A DNA stretch of 64,000 nucleotides from Aphanomyces cochlioides. Taxonomy: Eukaryota; Oomycota; Saprolegniomycetes; Saprolegniales; Verrucalvaceae. A program made the translations under genes and the position numbers. Position 1 is the first letter of the stretch. The number at the start of each line of letters is the position of its first letter. Positions 1 through 10,422 of the stretch are shown here, piece after piece. The notes under the pieces are model-generated. The model saw only the letters and a list, made by a program, of their open reading frames with translations. It was not told where the DNA came from and did no database searches. The DNA is taken from the NCBI GenBank assembly GCA_019828595.1, contig JAHQRK010000005.1:2356001-2420000 (forward strand). Direction: 5' to 3'.

Positions 1-42
1 CTTTCGCTTATGCGGTTCTACAAAGCAAATATCATCCAAGGC

Positions 43-445
43 TCAACCTTTCCCAGAGATACCTGTCGTGACTCCTTCATGCTCGTTGAGTGTCGCAGCC
101 AAGGGTGAATTTGGCGCTGCTCTCTCATTTTGCGGAAAAGAGGTTTGCTGGTTGAGTATGGCTGTAACATTGGGCGTCCTCCTGACACGACCTTGGATTT
201 TCCACTTATAGTTGCGAAGCCAGTTCTATGCCAGGCAGTGAGAGGGTGATCGCAATCGATAACTCGTTTACCATCACACGTGCCTCCGAGCAGTTCAACT
301 GACGCGCCACCTCTTGCCGTAGTCCAAAATCTCTCTTTGTTGTCGACATGTTCTTCTCCAACAAGTATTTTTTTAGGAGCTCCACGGCCTTCTTGCTGAA
401 GCACGTGTTCTTTGCCTCGTCGCTCACGACACTGATCCCTTCCAT
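43..445 (-). CDS. Small homeodomain-like protein, two exons
   Basis: Exons 445-272 and 225-43 are separated by a 46-bp GT-AG intron and give 118 residues. The first exon carries helix 1 and helix 2 of a homeodomain-like fold (about residues 13-55, ending in ARQLNCSEARVM). The splice brings in NWLRNYKWK at 59-67, which matches the recognition helix pattern N-W-F-x-N of TALE homeodomains (W60 and N63 present, Leu at the Phe position, Lys at the Arg position). Without the splice the recognition helix is lost, which is the main argument for the intron. The start is the ATG at 445; the frame stays open upstream to a GTG at 610 but has no ATG there. A DNA-binding role is inferred from the family. 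It sits beside transposon debris, so a mobile-element origin is possible. Confidence 0.55.
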
Positions 446-1074
446 CGTCCCGTTCGAAGTGCCATCACGCCACGGTTGCAGTGGTGGACCACGATCTGGA
501 TTGGCTTGCAAATCAATCTTTTCAGTCAATGAGATTGCATTCAAGATTGTACCACGTATTTCGGGTTGATTTGTACCTATTAGTATTTTTATTCTTGCTT
601 TGTCCCACACTTATTGAATGTTGAGCTTGTAAGTATACATATTTCAATATAAATTCTTCACGAATGATTTGTACCTACCTCAAACCGATTGGAGAAAAGA
701 CACCAATCATAGAGGCACTGGAGGACGAACTGTTGATGGCTCTCGTCACTGTGGATGATGTTGGATGCGATTCTGGCGATGGCAGTCGGAGCTGCGCATC
801 GCACACTGTTTGTGGCAAGAACCTTATGGTCAATGATTTAATTGTTTCCCGTTGGGAAGTCGTTGCAACAGAGATGGCCTCTCGGCGGGGCATCCAACAA
901 AGAGGTTGTTTAATAGAAATTGTAGAATTTTTAGCCAATCAAACTATATGATTTCGATTATGCTTTTGGGATTGATTTGTACCTATGCATCATTATTAAT
1001 AAAATTGCTAGGTATAAATCAACACGAAATATGGCAGAACCTCCAAAATACCATCAAGTCGTAAGCACCCTACG
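446..1074. other. No gene recognised
   Basis: AT-rich stretch. The word ATTTGTACCTA occurs three times (near 569, 666 and 973), suggesting a decayed repeat. No open frame here has convincing coding character. Confidence 0.4.
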
Positions 1075-1257
1075 CTAGCCACCCTCGTGCCGTAGACACT
1101 CCTTCACTCCATTTGCCTTTGCCACCGCAATCCAGTTCTCTCCTCGATCATATGCGTCAACAATTCGCCGCTTAGCAGACAGTGATGTTCGCAGTCTCAT
1201 GACTGCGTCAGGGTGAAGATTTGGGTGGTGCTTGTCGGGAAGTTGTCCTGTTGTCAT
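1075..1257 (-). pseudogene. Transposase N-terminal helix-turn-helix remnant
   Basis: A 60-codon frame from an ATG at 1257 contains AKRRIVDAYDRGENWIAVA followed by KANGV, the pattern of the helix-turn-helix that opens Tc1/mariner-like DDE transposases of oomycetes. The frame stops shortly after, and no catalytic DDE domain follows downstream on the same strand. It is read as a truncated relic. The family assignment rests on the helix-turn-helix alone. Confidence 0.4.
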
Positions 1258-1976
1258 CTTGTCTGTCCCATTCGCTTAATTAATTCAAAATTTACTTTAT
1301 TAAGTGTTGTCAAGATTAAATGGTTAACTTAATCGAAATAAGTTTACTATTCTATTTAATTTACTTTATCGAAGTAATAGTCGGACTAAATAACTATTGA
1401 ACTAATTTTTGAAATAGCTATGTTTTTTAGCAGGAGTATCTGTTCTGATTTGGTTTTTGGTGCACCTGCAAGCTGCTGGTGCGGCCGGCCGGTGGAAACT
1501 CGTGATTTTCCACACGCGACTAGTAAACTAGAGCTCTTCTCGTTAAATTCACTGTTTGTGATTGCACTGGAGGTTGTGATAGGGTGCGTAATGCAATAAT
1601 CTAACACCAGTGTCTTTATATTCCTTGAAGGGTGAAATCGAGCTTACAAAGCTGTCGTACAGAAGTCGAGTTTGTGAGGTTTATTCTGCTCTACGCTGTG
1701 CTGCTTTGCTACTTGTGCCCTTTGATTTTTGTGCCCTTTGGTTCTTTGTGTGCCTGCGCCTGTGGATCTCTTTGGTGTCGAAACATCGCCGATTCTTAAA
1801 AAAGATTAATTTTAACAGTTCAATTGTGGAATCAAAATATAGTTTATCATGGGTAAGAACAAATATACATTTTAGCAGGATATAATTATCTACTTCTCGA
1901 CCCCAATTCAGAAAAAGGAAGCGGGCTTTGAATGTGATTTGCATTCAACTTCATGTCAACCAATTTCCTCTGTTTA

Positions 1977-1999
1977 CAGGTTATATAATATATAACCTG
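1977..1999. repeat. Perfect palindrome, 11-bp arms
   Basis: Arms CAGGTTATATA and TATATAACCTG flank a single A. The sequence could extrude a cruciform or form an RNA hairpin with a one-base loop. Confidence 0.85.
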
Positions 2000-2009
2000 C
2001 AATTTTATA

Positions 2010-2034
2010 TGTACTATGATATTATCATAGTACA
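2010..2034. repeat. Perfect palindrome, 12-bp arms
   Basis: Arms TGTACTATGATA and TATCATAGTACA flank a single T, ten bases after the preceding palindrome. Confidence 0.85.
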
Positions 2035-3317
2035 TTTAAAATTGCTCTGTATTTGTGAGTCCTGAGGAGACTGCGCCAAAGCATAAGCGGTCTTCAATTC
2101 GCTTATACGGTCCACGGAGACGTAGAGGTGTTGGTGGTGGTGGGACAAGTTCCATTATACAAAGTGCGCGAAACTCCATGAAAAGAAGCGCCGACTATGG
2201 CTTTATTTTGTCCGGAATGCGAAATATAATGACTTCTCTTCGGAATTCCCAGAAAAATAATACTATATGTATATTTCAGCCAATCAATAGTTATTAAAAG
2301 TTGTGCGGTGTTTAATTGGCCAAAAACACAACTCATGAGACAGCGACTCTTACGTGCAAGTCTCAAATGGCAATCGAAAATGCCTTTTTTGACTTCAAAA
2401 GGCAGGCAATCATCAGCATACTTGAGACTACCTTAGAGTTTAGTGTTTGTTCTAAGGGTGTTATATCTCTAATATAGCGATGAGTGATAAAACCACGCTA
2501 GTAGATTCCAGCCATATGTTGAAATGAAACATCGCGTTGCGTGGCCAGAAAGAAAAGGGAATACAACACCTCAACTGCTCAATGCTTCTCACTTTCTTAG
2601 CTTGTTGTGCTGCACTTCTTAGCAATAGATTCTTCATCATATTGCATCTTATCTACGACTCGTCAAACGTCAGTCAATGTCAGATTGTGTTGTTCTCTTG
2701 ATGCTATTTTTGGGATTTTCTCGAAATGTGATTGGCTTATTTTCCCGCAGAAAAATTCTTCTGTGGATTGCATTCCATTTGCACCTTTATTTTATTTCAT
2801 ACAAAACGTAGTACTACAAATAATTAAATCATGAAAAGAATTTTGAGTATTTTGGAAAATACAGGACAAATTTTCTGTGGATGCATACAAACGGCAATAT
2901 TTGTCCGATGTTTTCCGGAGAATGGCAATTTCTCGAACGCTTTGGTCGTTCCGCGAAATATATTGACCAATTCGCGAAATATAAAATGACCTGAGAAGAT
3001 ATCCACGAAATATATTGGGTATTTAGGGAATTATATTGGTCAAAAGGCGAAAAATGATTCAATTGCTTGAAATATATCGAAAATTTTCTGAAATTAACCG
3101 CAAAAAGGTGTAGCACAGTATAACGGTGCCACATGGTAGTAAAAAACGCTAAGGGCGTGTTCGGTGCAAAACTGGATTCGGACTAAAAAACCAGATTGGT
3201 TTAATCTAGATTATTCTAAGGCGATTTGAATGAGATCCATAATCGAACACGATTTCCCCTCACACCCCAGAATCTTATATCCCTTGTCATTTCTCGATTG
3301 TCGTCATTTGGGATTGT

Positions 3318-3838
3318 AATGGCATTTTCGGCAAGCTGGACACGTGGCCTCGAAGCCGCCTTTGTCTCGGCGGTCTCCGATGCAACAAAAAACCCACGTT
3401 TTGTTACGTCCACAGGGAATACACTATGACGTCATGGCCATGACACTTGGGGATACGATGGCAACAGGAGAATGACTTAGCACACTCAATGATGTGCTGG
3501 AGACTCGTGGTATTGCATATTTAACTAATGATAGATGAACTGACTTATGGTTAGAAGAAAATGATGGCACTATTGATGAAAATGATGATAATGAAAGTGT
3601 CTTGGACAATGTCCGTTAGGTGGACAGATCTCTCGGAGACTTTGCAAGAGCGCAGAAGAGGGCTAAAATTCTGTACGATTTAAAGAAGAATCGTAAGCGC
3701 AAAATTTCTGAAGAAGAAAAGGAAGTCATACAAGCCCGACGGGACATTGCCAATGCCATTCAGGGCATTCATAAAGCTTTGAACCGACTAGTTGATGCCT
3801 ATGTTGAGAAGCGAGGCAATGAACACGATTATATGTAG
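3318..3838 (+). pseudogene. Decayed accessory (Myb-like position) gene of the Harbinger element
   Basis: The frame begins with MAFSASWTRGLEAAFVSAV, which has the tryptophan-rich start of a Myb/SANT-like accessory protein, and stops at about 3429. In a neighbouring frame the coding character continues through LSTLNDVLETRGIAYL, an acidic stretch and then a basic coiled segment (3620-3838, NRKRKISEEEKEVIQARR). That frame is cut by three stop codons (TGA, TGA, TAG). Harbinger elements usually encode such a DNA-binding partner opposite the transposase. The Myb label comes from position and family knowledge more than from a clear domain. Confidence 0.5.
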
Positions 3839-3870
3839 TACGGAAGCATGTATTATGGTGTTAAATGCAT

Positions 3871-5146
3871 TTATTCTTGAGACTCTTGGAGAAATTGTTG
3901 GTATGATTCCCACATTTTGAGTGCAATATTATCGCGCCAAGCTTGAACTTTATGGCGTGTTGCATGATCGATGAACTCATCAAGGTTGGATGATAATTCA
4001 AGGTCGGACAGGTCGTTCTCGGCATCATCGCCACCATGGGTGGTATCATTGACAAGGTCGAAATTGTCAATTCGCGCGGCCAGACAAAAGTTGTTCAATG
4101 CACAACAGACATGAACAGTTGAATTTGCTAGGGCAAATTCGACCTCCAGAGGCTTATCCAATATGCGCCACTTTCGTTTCAACAAGCCAAAAGCTTGCTC
4201 TACAACGATTCTAGCTTTCGAGTGACGATAATTAAAGAGCTCTTTGTAGCTTTGAGAACGGCCGTCTGAGTTTAGTGACCACTCACGAAGGTGGTAGCGC
4301 GTAGATCGGTATGTTGTAAGCACCGTCATGCTTAGAGAACATCCCGCATCACCAAGATAAAAGCAACACTTGGGAATTGATGCTGAAAATTCATGACACG
4401 CTCGAAGAACGTATCCGTCACTAGCACATCCTTCAACACCAGGATAAACTGCAAGAAATCGTCCATCATGATCAACCACACCGAGAACATTGATGGTTGT
4501 ATATGATTTCCTGAAAATATAGAGTGTCAGACAAATGCTTGCATTGTGAATCATACCGATTGCGGTAGCGCTCGGCCAAATGCTTTGGAACAATGACAGG
4601 GATGTGTGTCCCGTCAATTGCTCCGATACATCCACAAAACAATTCTTCCCGCTGGCTGAACTCGGATCTTGATGAATCGAGTCTTGTTGATCCATGGATG
4701 TCTCCACCATAAAATCCAGACGACACAAGGCCATGTAGCACGGCCTTCATTCCGACAATTCGATAGTGATGTAAGGTTGAATATCCTTTGTTCAAAAAGA
4801 ATTGCTCCTGAGCACGTACATCAGCGCCCGTTGCAAGCCAATGGACAACAACACACACTACCTCTCGCGGAGAGAGCCCTTTTGGGATGAATGGCGCCGC
4901 CATCTCAATGAGCGCTTCTAAGCTAGCACTATCCATACGGAATATATCATTCACAATGCGATCACCGTCATCACTGAGTGTGTTGCATTGATCACGTAGA
5001 TAGTCAATAAGGCCAGTACCTGGACGAACAAAGCGCACCTGTGGTGTTTTGACAGCGTTTGTGTCGCCGAAGGCGAGGTCGTTTGCATACGAAGCAACTG
5101 CAGCTGCAGCCATCGCGCATGCAATCAGCACATGGTCGTCAGACAT
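3871..5146 (-). CDS. PIF/Harbinger DDE transposase (HARBI1-like)
   Basis: Exons 5146-4557 and 4510-3871 join across a 46-bp intron (GTATGA...TTTCAG) to encode 409 residues. The DDE nuclease triad is visible as D178 in GAIDGTHIPV, D251 in YLGDAG and E301 in VEQAFGLLKRKW, typical of the DDE_Tnp_4 family. An ATG at 5146 opens the frame; the more upstream open codons have no ATG. No stop or frameshift interrupts the spliced frame, so the enzyme may be functional. It would act on the 13-bp inverted repeats of its own element, normally together with the Myb-like partner, whose frame here is broken. Confidence 0.92.
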
Positions 5147-5398
5147 GGCAACTCTCAAATTCTATTCCACTCGAGCCTTTTCAAATCCATCCTGCACCAT
5201 GGATTTAAAATACCGGATTTTTCAGGATTTTCATGGTGGCTCCATGAACATACCAAACACGATTTTTTGGATATGAATAGTCTGAATCCACAAAAATCCG
5301 GATTAATCACCCAAACCGAACACGCCCTAAATTTTAAAGTTGCTGTATGTCCAGTCGTTTATAAATTCACGAGGTTATATAAAATATCTATATGTTGT

Positions 5399-6208
5399 TC
5401 AGCACCATTCTTCTCTCAAGCTGTTGCGAATCTGCATGTTGCCAATGCCGCCGAGGCCAAAGGCGGGCACGATGCGAGCCATGCGCGCCATGGAGCTCTT
5501 CATGTATTCGCGCGAGATGAACTGTGTGCGGCTCGCCACGGTGGCTTGAGGGCGGTTGTACAAGTCGAGACCGAGCAAGTGGAGCGGAGTGGACGCCATT
5601 TGCCACACAGCAGGGCATACCATTTGTGAGACGGATGCAGCAGTGCTCTTGTCGACGCCTGCCGATTCGAGGGCTTTCGACATAATAGGGGGCGCCACGA
5701 ACGAGGCGCCGACGGTCATCGAGTCCCGAAGAGCAAACAAGCCGAGCGACACGAGGGGGAATTTGTGCGGAGCCGAGGTACTGAACATCGTTGCGAACGC
5801 GCGATCTTTCATAATGCATCCCGAGACGTTCACGACCGACGTGCCGAGAAGCTTGGGGATCTGGCTGTTGGTTTCGCGCGCTTCGCACACGGTCTCGATC
5901 GTGTTGGCGCTGGCATAAGTGGCCGCATACAAGCCGTAGACAATGAGGAACTCGCGTCGTCGGATGAATGAAAGCGGACTGCGGACCAGGTCGAGCGAAA
6001 GTTGTTTGAGGGCAGTGGCCATGGTTCTGGATCCGTTTGCGTTTTCAATGATCGCGCGATCCAAGACTGTGATAAACGGCGAGACAAGGAACGCCGCCCC
6101 GCCGGCCGCCACGAGGTCGATGGCCAATTTGGTGGTCGTCGAGACGGCCGCCGTGTTGTCATGAAGCAAGTCAATCGCCGCGTTTGTCGAGATGCTCGCC
6201 TCCGCCAT
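5399..6208 (-). CDS. Unrecognised conserved protein, paralogue 1 of 3
   Basis: Uninterrupted frame of 269 residues from the ATG at 6208. An upstream in-frame stretch to 6256 lacks similarity to the paralogues, so the internal ATG (MAEASIS) was chosen. Conserved blocks shared with the copies at 7096-7908 and 10927-11744 are LAIDLVAAGGAAFLVSPFIT, IIENANG, SFIRRREFLIVYGLY, ANTIET, LFALRDSMTVGASFVAPP and PAFGLGGIGN. Hydrophobic and Gly/Ala-rich segments suggest a membrane-associated protein. I do not recognise the family. It is transcribed away from the Harbinger element, only about 70 bp from its end. Confidence 0.85.
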   Translation of the reverse strand: MAEASISTNAAIDLLHDNTAAVSTTTKLAIDLVAAGGAAFLVSPFITVLDRAIIENANGSRTMATALKQLSLDLVRSPLSFIRRREFLIVYGLYAATYASANTIETVCEARETNSQIPKLLGTSVVNVSGCIMKDRAFATMFSTSAPHKFPLVSLGLFALRDSMTVGASFVAPPIMSKALESAGVDKSTAASVSQMVCPAVWQMASTPLHLLGLDLYNRPQATVASRTQFISREYMKSSMARMARIVPAFGLGGIGNMQIRNSLREEWC

Positions 6209-7095
6209 GTGGTGCAAATTCGGAAATGCCGACGTCAGGAGTGAATCCACTCGCATGCATCACTTCGAACTGTCGATGACGACGATTGGCAGGGGCTCAA
6301 GACTCGACTTGACGTGGTTGGTTCCATACGCGACACTGGCAGGAGGGATAGGGGATGACGAATGGGATGTGTGAACTGTATAAATGAATATCCTATGCTA
6401 AGTGATACTCCCATTTGTATTATTTATTAAAGACTGGTGTTTAATACTGCATGGTATAATTTTAGAATACCTTTGAAAATAGATACGATCCCAGACCCCC
6501 TCTGATTCCGCAGTAAAAAATCGACACCAGCCCGACCAAACGTACGCCAACACTTGCCAAGCTGATCATGTCGGGGCACTCATGGCTGCGAGAGGACATG
6601 AAATGTTCCGTGGTTGAGAAGAAATCACGGCTGAAACAGTCCTAGATGGCGATGTGGAAGCTTTCATTGGTCCTTGTCACACGATCCAACCTGTTAGGAA
6701 ACAATTGGAGCACACCAATCGAGCATCTGGCGGTAGGATGTCGTGCGGAGCTTTCTTTAGCATATGATGACTTCAAGACGCGACCGCGGTAATGTTAGTA
6801 AAGCTGCGGCTGGATGAACGTGAGAAAGGAGAACTCTCTCAGGGCCATATGCATCGCACGGCATCCACGCCCTAGGATGCTTTGGGGAGCTTTATCTTGC
6901 GTGCGATTACTTCGCTGTGACGCCAAAGGGGTACAAGATTAGTCGTAGCTGGCCATACGCACTGCTCTATGGCGAAAGAGAGGCTCAGCCCCTTGTTTCC
7001 TCTCCATGCTGTAGCCGCTTTCGCAAAGATGAGGTCCAGACGTCGAGTTTTTTTGTGTTACACGTTTGAATATAAAGTTTCAAGCTTCCGTCGGC
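6209..7095. other. Intergenic, no gene recognised
   Basis: About 890 bp between the two tandem paralogues. Only short frames are present, none matching a known family or the neighbouring paralogues. Confidence 0.5.
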
Positions 7096-7908
7096 TCAAA
7101 TCAATGCAGAGCGCAGTTCGCTTCGGATCTGCATGTTGCCGATGCCGCCCAAGCCAAAGGCAGGCACGATGCGGGCGATGCGCGCCATGGAACTCTTGAT
7201 GTACTCGCGCGAGATGAACTGCGTGCGGCTGGCAATCGAAGCGTCTGTGCGATTGTACAAGTCGAGGCCGAGCAAGTGCAATGGCGTTGACGCCAACTGC
7301 CACACTGCAGGGCAGACCAATTGAGAGATCGAGTTGGCCGTGCCCTTGTCCACGCCGTAGGACACAAGCGCGGCGGAGAAGATGGGCGGCGCCACAAACG
7401 ACGCGCCGACAGTCATGGAATCCCGCAGCGCAAACAAACCCATCGATCGGAGAGGAAACCTGTGGGGCGGCGCATTGCTAAACATTTGCGCAAACGCTCG
7501 GTCCTTGGTGATGCATCCAGAGATGTTGACAACCGACGTGCCGAGGAGCTTGGGGATCTGGCTGTTGGTCTGCGAGGTCTCACAGACCGTCTCGATCGTG
7601 TTGGCCGTCGCGTACGTCGCAAGGTACAAGCCATAGACGATTAGAAACTCCTTGCGCTTGATGAAGCTCAGCGGTTGGCGTGCAAAGTCCTTGGCGAGTT
7701 CGCGCACCGCGACGTTCATCTTGCGAGATCCGTTGGCGTTTTCAATGATCGCTCGGTCAAAGATCGTAATAAAGGGCGAGACGAGGAAAGAAGCACCACC
7801 AGCAGCGACAATGTCGATCGCGATTTTTGTCGGCATGGCAGAAGATGTCGACGGCAAGAGATCCATCGCCGCTTGCGCGGTCGGCACTTTCGCTTCGATC
7901 TCCGCCAT
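7096..7908 (-). CDS. Unrecognised conserved protein, paralogue 2 of 3
   Basis: Intronless frame of 270 residues starting with MAEIEAKVPT at the ATG 7908. It is closely similar along its length to the copy at 5399-6208, sharing IIENANGSR, SFIKRKEFLIVYGLYLATYA, ANTIETVCE, LFALRDSMTVGASFVAPP and FGLGGIGNMQIR. The two lie in tandem on the same strand, as expected of a local duplication. The function is unknown; several hydrophobic stretches suggest membrane association. Confidence 0.87.
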   Translation of the reverse strand: MAEIEAKVPTAQAAMDLLPSTSSAMPTKIAIDIVAAGGASFLVSPFITIFDRAIIENANGSRKMNVAVRELAKDFARQPLSFIKRKEFLIVYGLYLATYATANTIETVCETSQTNSQIPKLLGTSVVNISGCITKDRAFAQMFSNAPPHRFPLRSMGLFALRDSMTVGASFVAPPIFSAALVSYGVDKGTANSISQLVCPAVWQLASTPLHLLGLDLYNRTDASIASRTQFISREYIKSSMARIARIVPAFGLGGIGNMQIRSELRSALI

Positions 7909-8845
7909 GGATGTGGTAAATTAGGATGTGGCAATCAAAACCGTCGGCGGGCTTTCAGTGACAACCGAGTGTCGAGCGCAGAGTTCGAACATTTCATCGC
8001 ATCGTCGGTTTCCATCCATCTTTGAAAGATACGAAAAGGTTAAATTTGGAGCCAACGCTGTCATCTTGTCGGTTGACATGTCGCCAAGAGTTGTCACGTA
8101 CAGAGATGCTGAGTGGAAAATTCAGGTGGTACAATCATCTCGATGATGGAGGATGTAATCCTTCTTGTGCTTGGGATAATGTTCTTCCGGGATGGTCGAC
8201 GCGGCGGCGGCGGCGGCAGTATAAATAGGTTGGGTGTGCACGCAGCAAACTCATAGAAACAAGAGTGGAGATCCAAGACAAATCCATGATGCTGCAGCTA
8301 TCATCCTCCATGGAGCTAATGGCCAACGGCGATGAAAAGACAGCGCGACAACGTGGTCCAGAGATTTTCTCCACTGTGAGATGATACCGTTGACAAGCTG
8401 GAGGTCGATGACATTTCAAATGTGTGAAGTTTCAAGAAGACGTCGTCGTTGAAAGGTTGCAGCGGTTAGGAAGCAGGACGTCCAGCGAGATCGTCAAGCT
8501 CCACACGACATGACGCAAGAAAACAGTCGACGAAACGACGACGATATGCGTAGAGATGAAGTGGGTGGATATGTGAAGAGAAAGGCACAGACTCGGTCAT
8601 GTTCCAGCGGACTGTAGCTGTGAGTTGTGCGGTTTCATGTGCTGTGGAGCAAGGGTGACAGCAGGGGATGACTCGAACTAACGGCCCAACGGTCGAACGA
8701 GCGCACTGGATGATGCAACACTTGTCGTGCTCTTCTTCCCACCAAAGCTGAATCCTCTTCATCCTTCATGGCTTGGGTCATAGCGGATAGGCAAGTGTGC
8801 GGCACACGCTCAAGCTTGTCGACAGTCTGACCATGCCGATCCAAT
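7909..8845. other. Intergenic with a TATA-like box and a CGG repeat; no gene established
   Basis: A CGG-triplet run lies at about 8204-8219, immediately before GTATAAATAGG (8219-8230). About 65 bp further, an ATG at 8287 opens a 32-codon frame (MMLQLSSSMELMANG) that might be the first exon of a plus-strand gene, but no continuation could be fixed. Nothing else is recognisable. Confidence 0.3.
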
Positions 8846-9559
8846 TCAAGCGTCTAGTTGCTTGAGCAGGTCCAAGTTGATCGGGAATGCAGCGGGGGAA
8901 CGGCGGCTTGCACCTCCTGTCGAGGCTGGATCAGCTTTTGCGTCGGGGAGAAACGCGCGCTCTTTCTGGTTCGAAAATCCACCAAGTTGACAAAGATGCG
9001 ACCGAGTTGAGTCAACTGATCCAACTAATGCTCGACGTGCTCTGGGCTTTTCTCCTTGAAGAAGCAATGAGCCCTCGATTTGCACATCTTCATGCAATCT
9101 TTCGAGTTGTGATGCGGCGCAGGGTGCACGTTTCGACTTGACACATATTCTCAACGCAGCATGCGAAATGTCAAATGAATGTACTCCGAGGGAGAGAGCA
9201 TCCACAACAAACTCGTCTGAACAAGCCATGGGCACCCATTTCATGGCCGATCTTTTCACACCCACACCATGACTTGGTGGTGTTGATTCCTGTCTTCCAA
9301 GACGACCAACACCTCCGATCTTGAACATGGGAAGGCTGTGCAACGCACGTCGTGCCAATCCCATACAACGGCGCGATCTCCAACCGTTTGCAATCGTCTT
9401 GTTGTCTTTGAGATCCATCTTGAGCTTGTCCTTTTATGCATCCTTGATGCTTCAAGTCGTCTCCAAACCCAAGCTCCGGAGGATGCTAGTTCCGCTGCAC
9501 CACGCCGCTGCAATCATCGCCACACATACATCGTCTCTTCCCAGGAGACTTTTCGCCAT
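8846..9559 (-). CDS. Unresolved hypothetical gene
   Basis: An ATG at 9559 opens MAKSLLGRDDVCVAMIAAA, about 120-150 bp downstream (in transcription sense) of two CCAAT boxes at 9678-9718. The frame is then broken by two stops before a 190-codon frame that runs from an ATG at 9418 to 8846 and ends in NLDLLKQLDA. A GT-AG pair spanning about 49 bp exists between them but does not join these two frames. It may be a pseudogene, or a gene with a splice I cannot identify. No family resemblance was recognised. Confidence 0.3.
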
Positions 9560-9677
9560 CTGACTGAAGACATGGAGCGCATTCTTCGCTTCAATGGTTT
9601 CCTCACTTGGGTTCGCATCCATGACGTCGTCTCATTTATACAAATTGTGACTGGGCGACTGAGATGTAACAATTTCC

Positions 9678-9718
9678 ACCAATCAGAGACGATTTTGGTC
9701 TTTCATCAGCCAATCAAA
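9678..9718. promoter_or_regulatory. Paired CCAAT boxes
   Basis: ACCAATCAG at 9678-9686 and GCCAATCAAA at 9709-9718, in the orientation seen upstream of minus-strand starts elsewhere in the window. Confidence 0.45.
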
Positions 9719-9789
9719 TCGCACGCTTTGTGTCCCTTCAATCCTGTGCACGGTGGCGCGAACATGCAATGGCGATGCTGGTGTCCATG

Positions 9790-10422
9790 TCCAAAAGTGG
9801 GGACTATTTTACAAATTTTACCAAAAGTGGGACAATTATGTCAAAAGTGGGGGCTGAATGATAGAAAATGGGGGCCTCACCAAAAAGTTTCTGATGGCCC
9901 CCACATTTGAAAATCTTCTCCGTGGCCCCCACTAATGAAGAAAGTCAGGTTTCCCTGTTCAAAGTGTGATGCCACCTTTTCTTGCAAGCACAACATGAAA
10001 GTTCATCAAACACGACGAATTTGCAAGGAAAACCGAAACACAAATCTTCGGAAAAAACAGCCTACAATGTAATGCCGCAAAGAAGGTAGAGAGGGCAAGG
10101 GATGTAGAGCGTAAGCGCAACAAGTACGTTCCCAAGTTAAAAAGATGTATTATCTGCCAATCTACAGCAAGAAAATCATGTTCTTGTACAGAGCAAGGCC
10201 TTGCCCTGGCGGTCCACCTTGGATGGTGTCTTCTTCGTTTACCATGGCAATTCTTCCATTGACTGTCGGGTCACACTAATTAGGCGAATTTCATACTATA
10301 TATTAATTTTAACATTAATTTAAATAATGGCCCCCACTGTTGCCCCACTTTTGTGAAAGCCCCCACTTTTGACATAATTGTCCCACTTTTGGTAAAATTA
10401 GTAAAATAGTCCCCACTTTTGG
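9790..10422. mobile_element. 633-bp element with 65-bp terminal inverted repeats
   Basis: Positions 9790-9854 and 10358-10422 are inverted copies of each other with one mismatch in 65. Each contains repeats of CCAAAAGTGGG separated by AT-rich spacers. GTCCAT occurs just outside both ends (9782-9787 and 10432-10437) and may be a target duplication, but the spacing to the two ends is unequal. The interior encodes Cys/His-rich fragments. It is a short non-autonomous DNA transposon, or a cut-down autonomous one; the superfamily is not assigned. Confidence 0.85.
9935..10072 (+). pseudogene. Zinc-finger coding remnant inside the TIR element
   Basis: An ATG at 9935 opens 45 codons containing FPCSKCDATFSCKHNMKVH then QTRRIC, a C-x2-C-x12-H-x5-C zinc-finger pattern. 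After a frame change the region 10065-10240 reads NAAKKVERARDVERKRNKY and KLKRCIICQSTARKSCSC, a second Cys cluster. The shift suggests either decay or an unrecognised intron. A DNA-binding role for the element is a reasonable inference. Confidence 0.45.

Larger units (their letters stand above)
1258..3149. other. AT-rich intergenic stretch without a recognised gene
   Basis: Nearly 1.9 kb with only short frames, none resembling a known protein. It contains the two neighbouring palindromes annotated separately and ends at the TAA target duplication of the Harbinger element. Confidence 0.5.
3153..5327 (-). mobile_element. PIF/Harbinger DNA transposon, 2175 bp, probably complete
   Basis: The element is bounded by perfect 13-bp terminal inverted repeats, GGGCGTGTTCGGT at 3153-3165 and its complement at 5315-5327. 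A TAA trinucleotide flanks both sides (3150-3152 and 5328-5330), the 3-bp TWA target duplication expected of the PIF/Harbinger superfamily. Inside are a spliced DDE transposase on the minus strand and a decayed accessory frame on the plus strand, the usual two-gene plan of the superfamily. The perfect termini suggest recent insertion. Transposition in trans is plausible because the transposase frame is open. Confidence 0.93.

Noticed and set aside
675..938. 87-codon minus frame as the catalytic part of the transposase remnant at 1075-1257
   Set aside because: No DDE motif or alignment to Tc1-like catalytic domains in any frame.
566..990. Threefold ATTTGTACCTA word as a regulatory array
   Set aside because: Spacing is irregular and no gene is positioned to use it; probably a decayed repeat.
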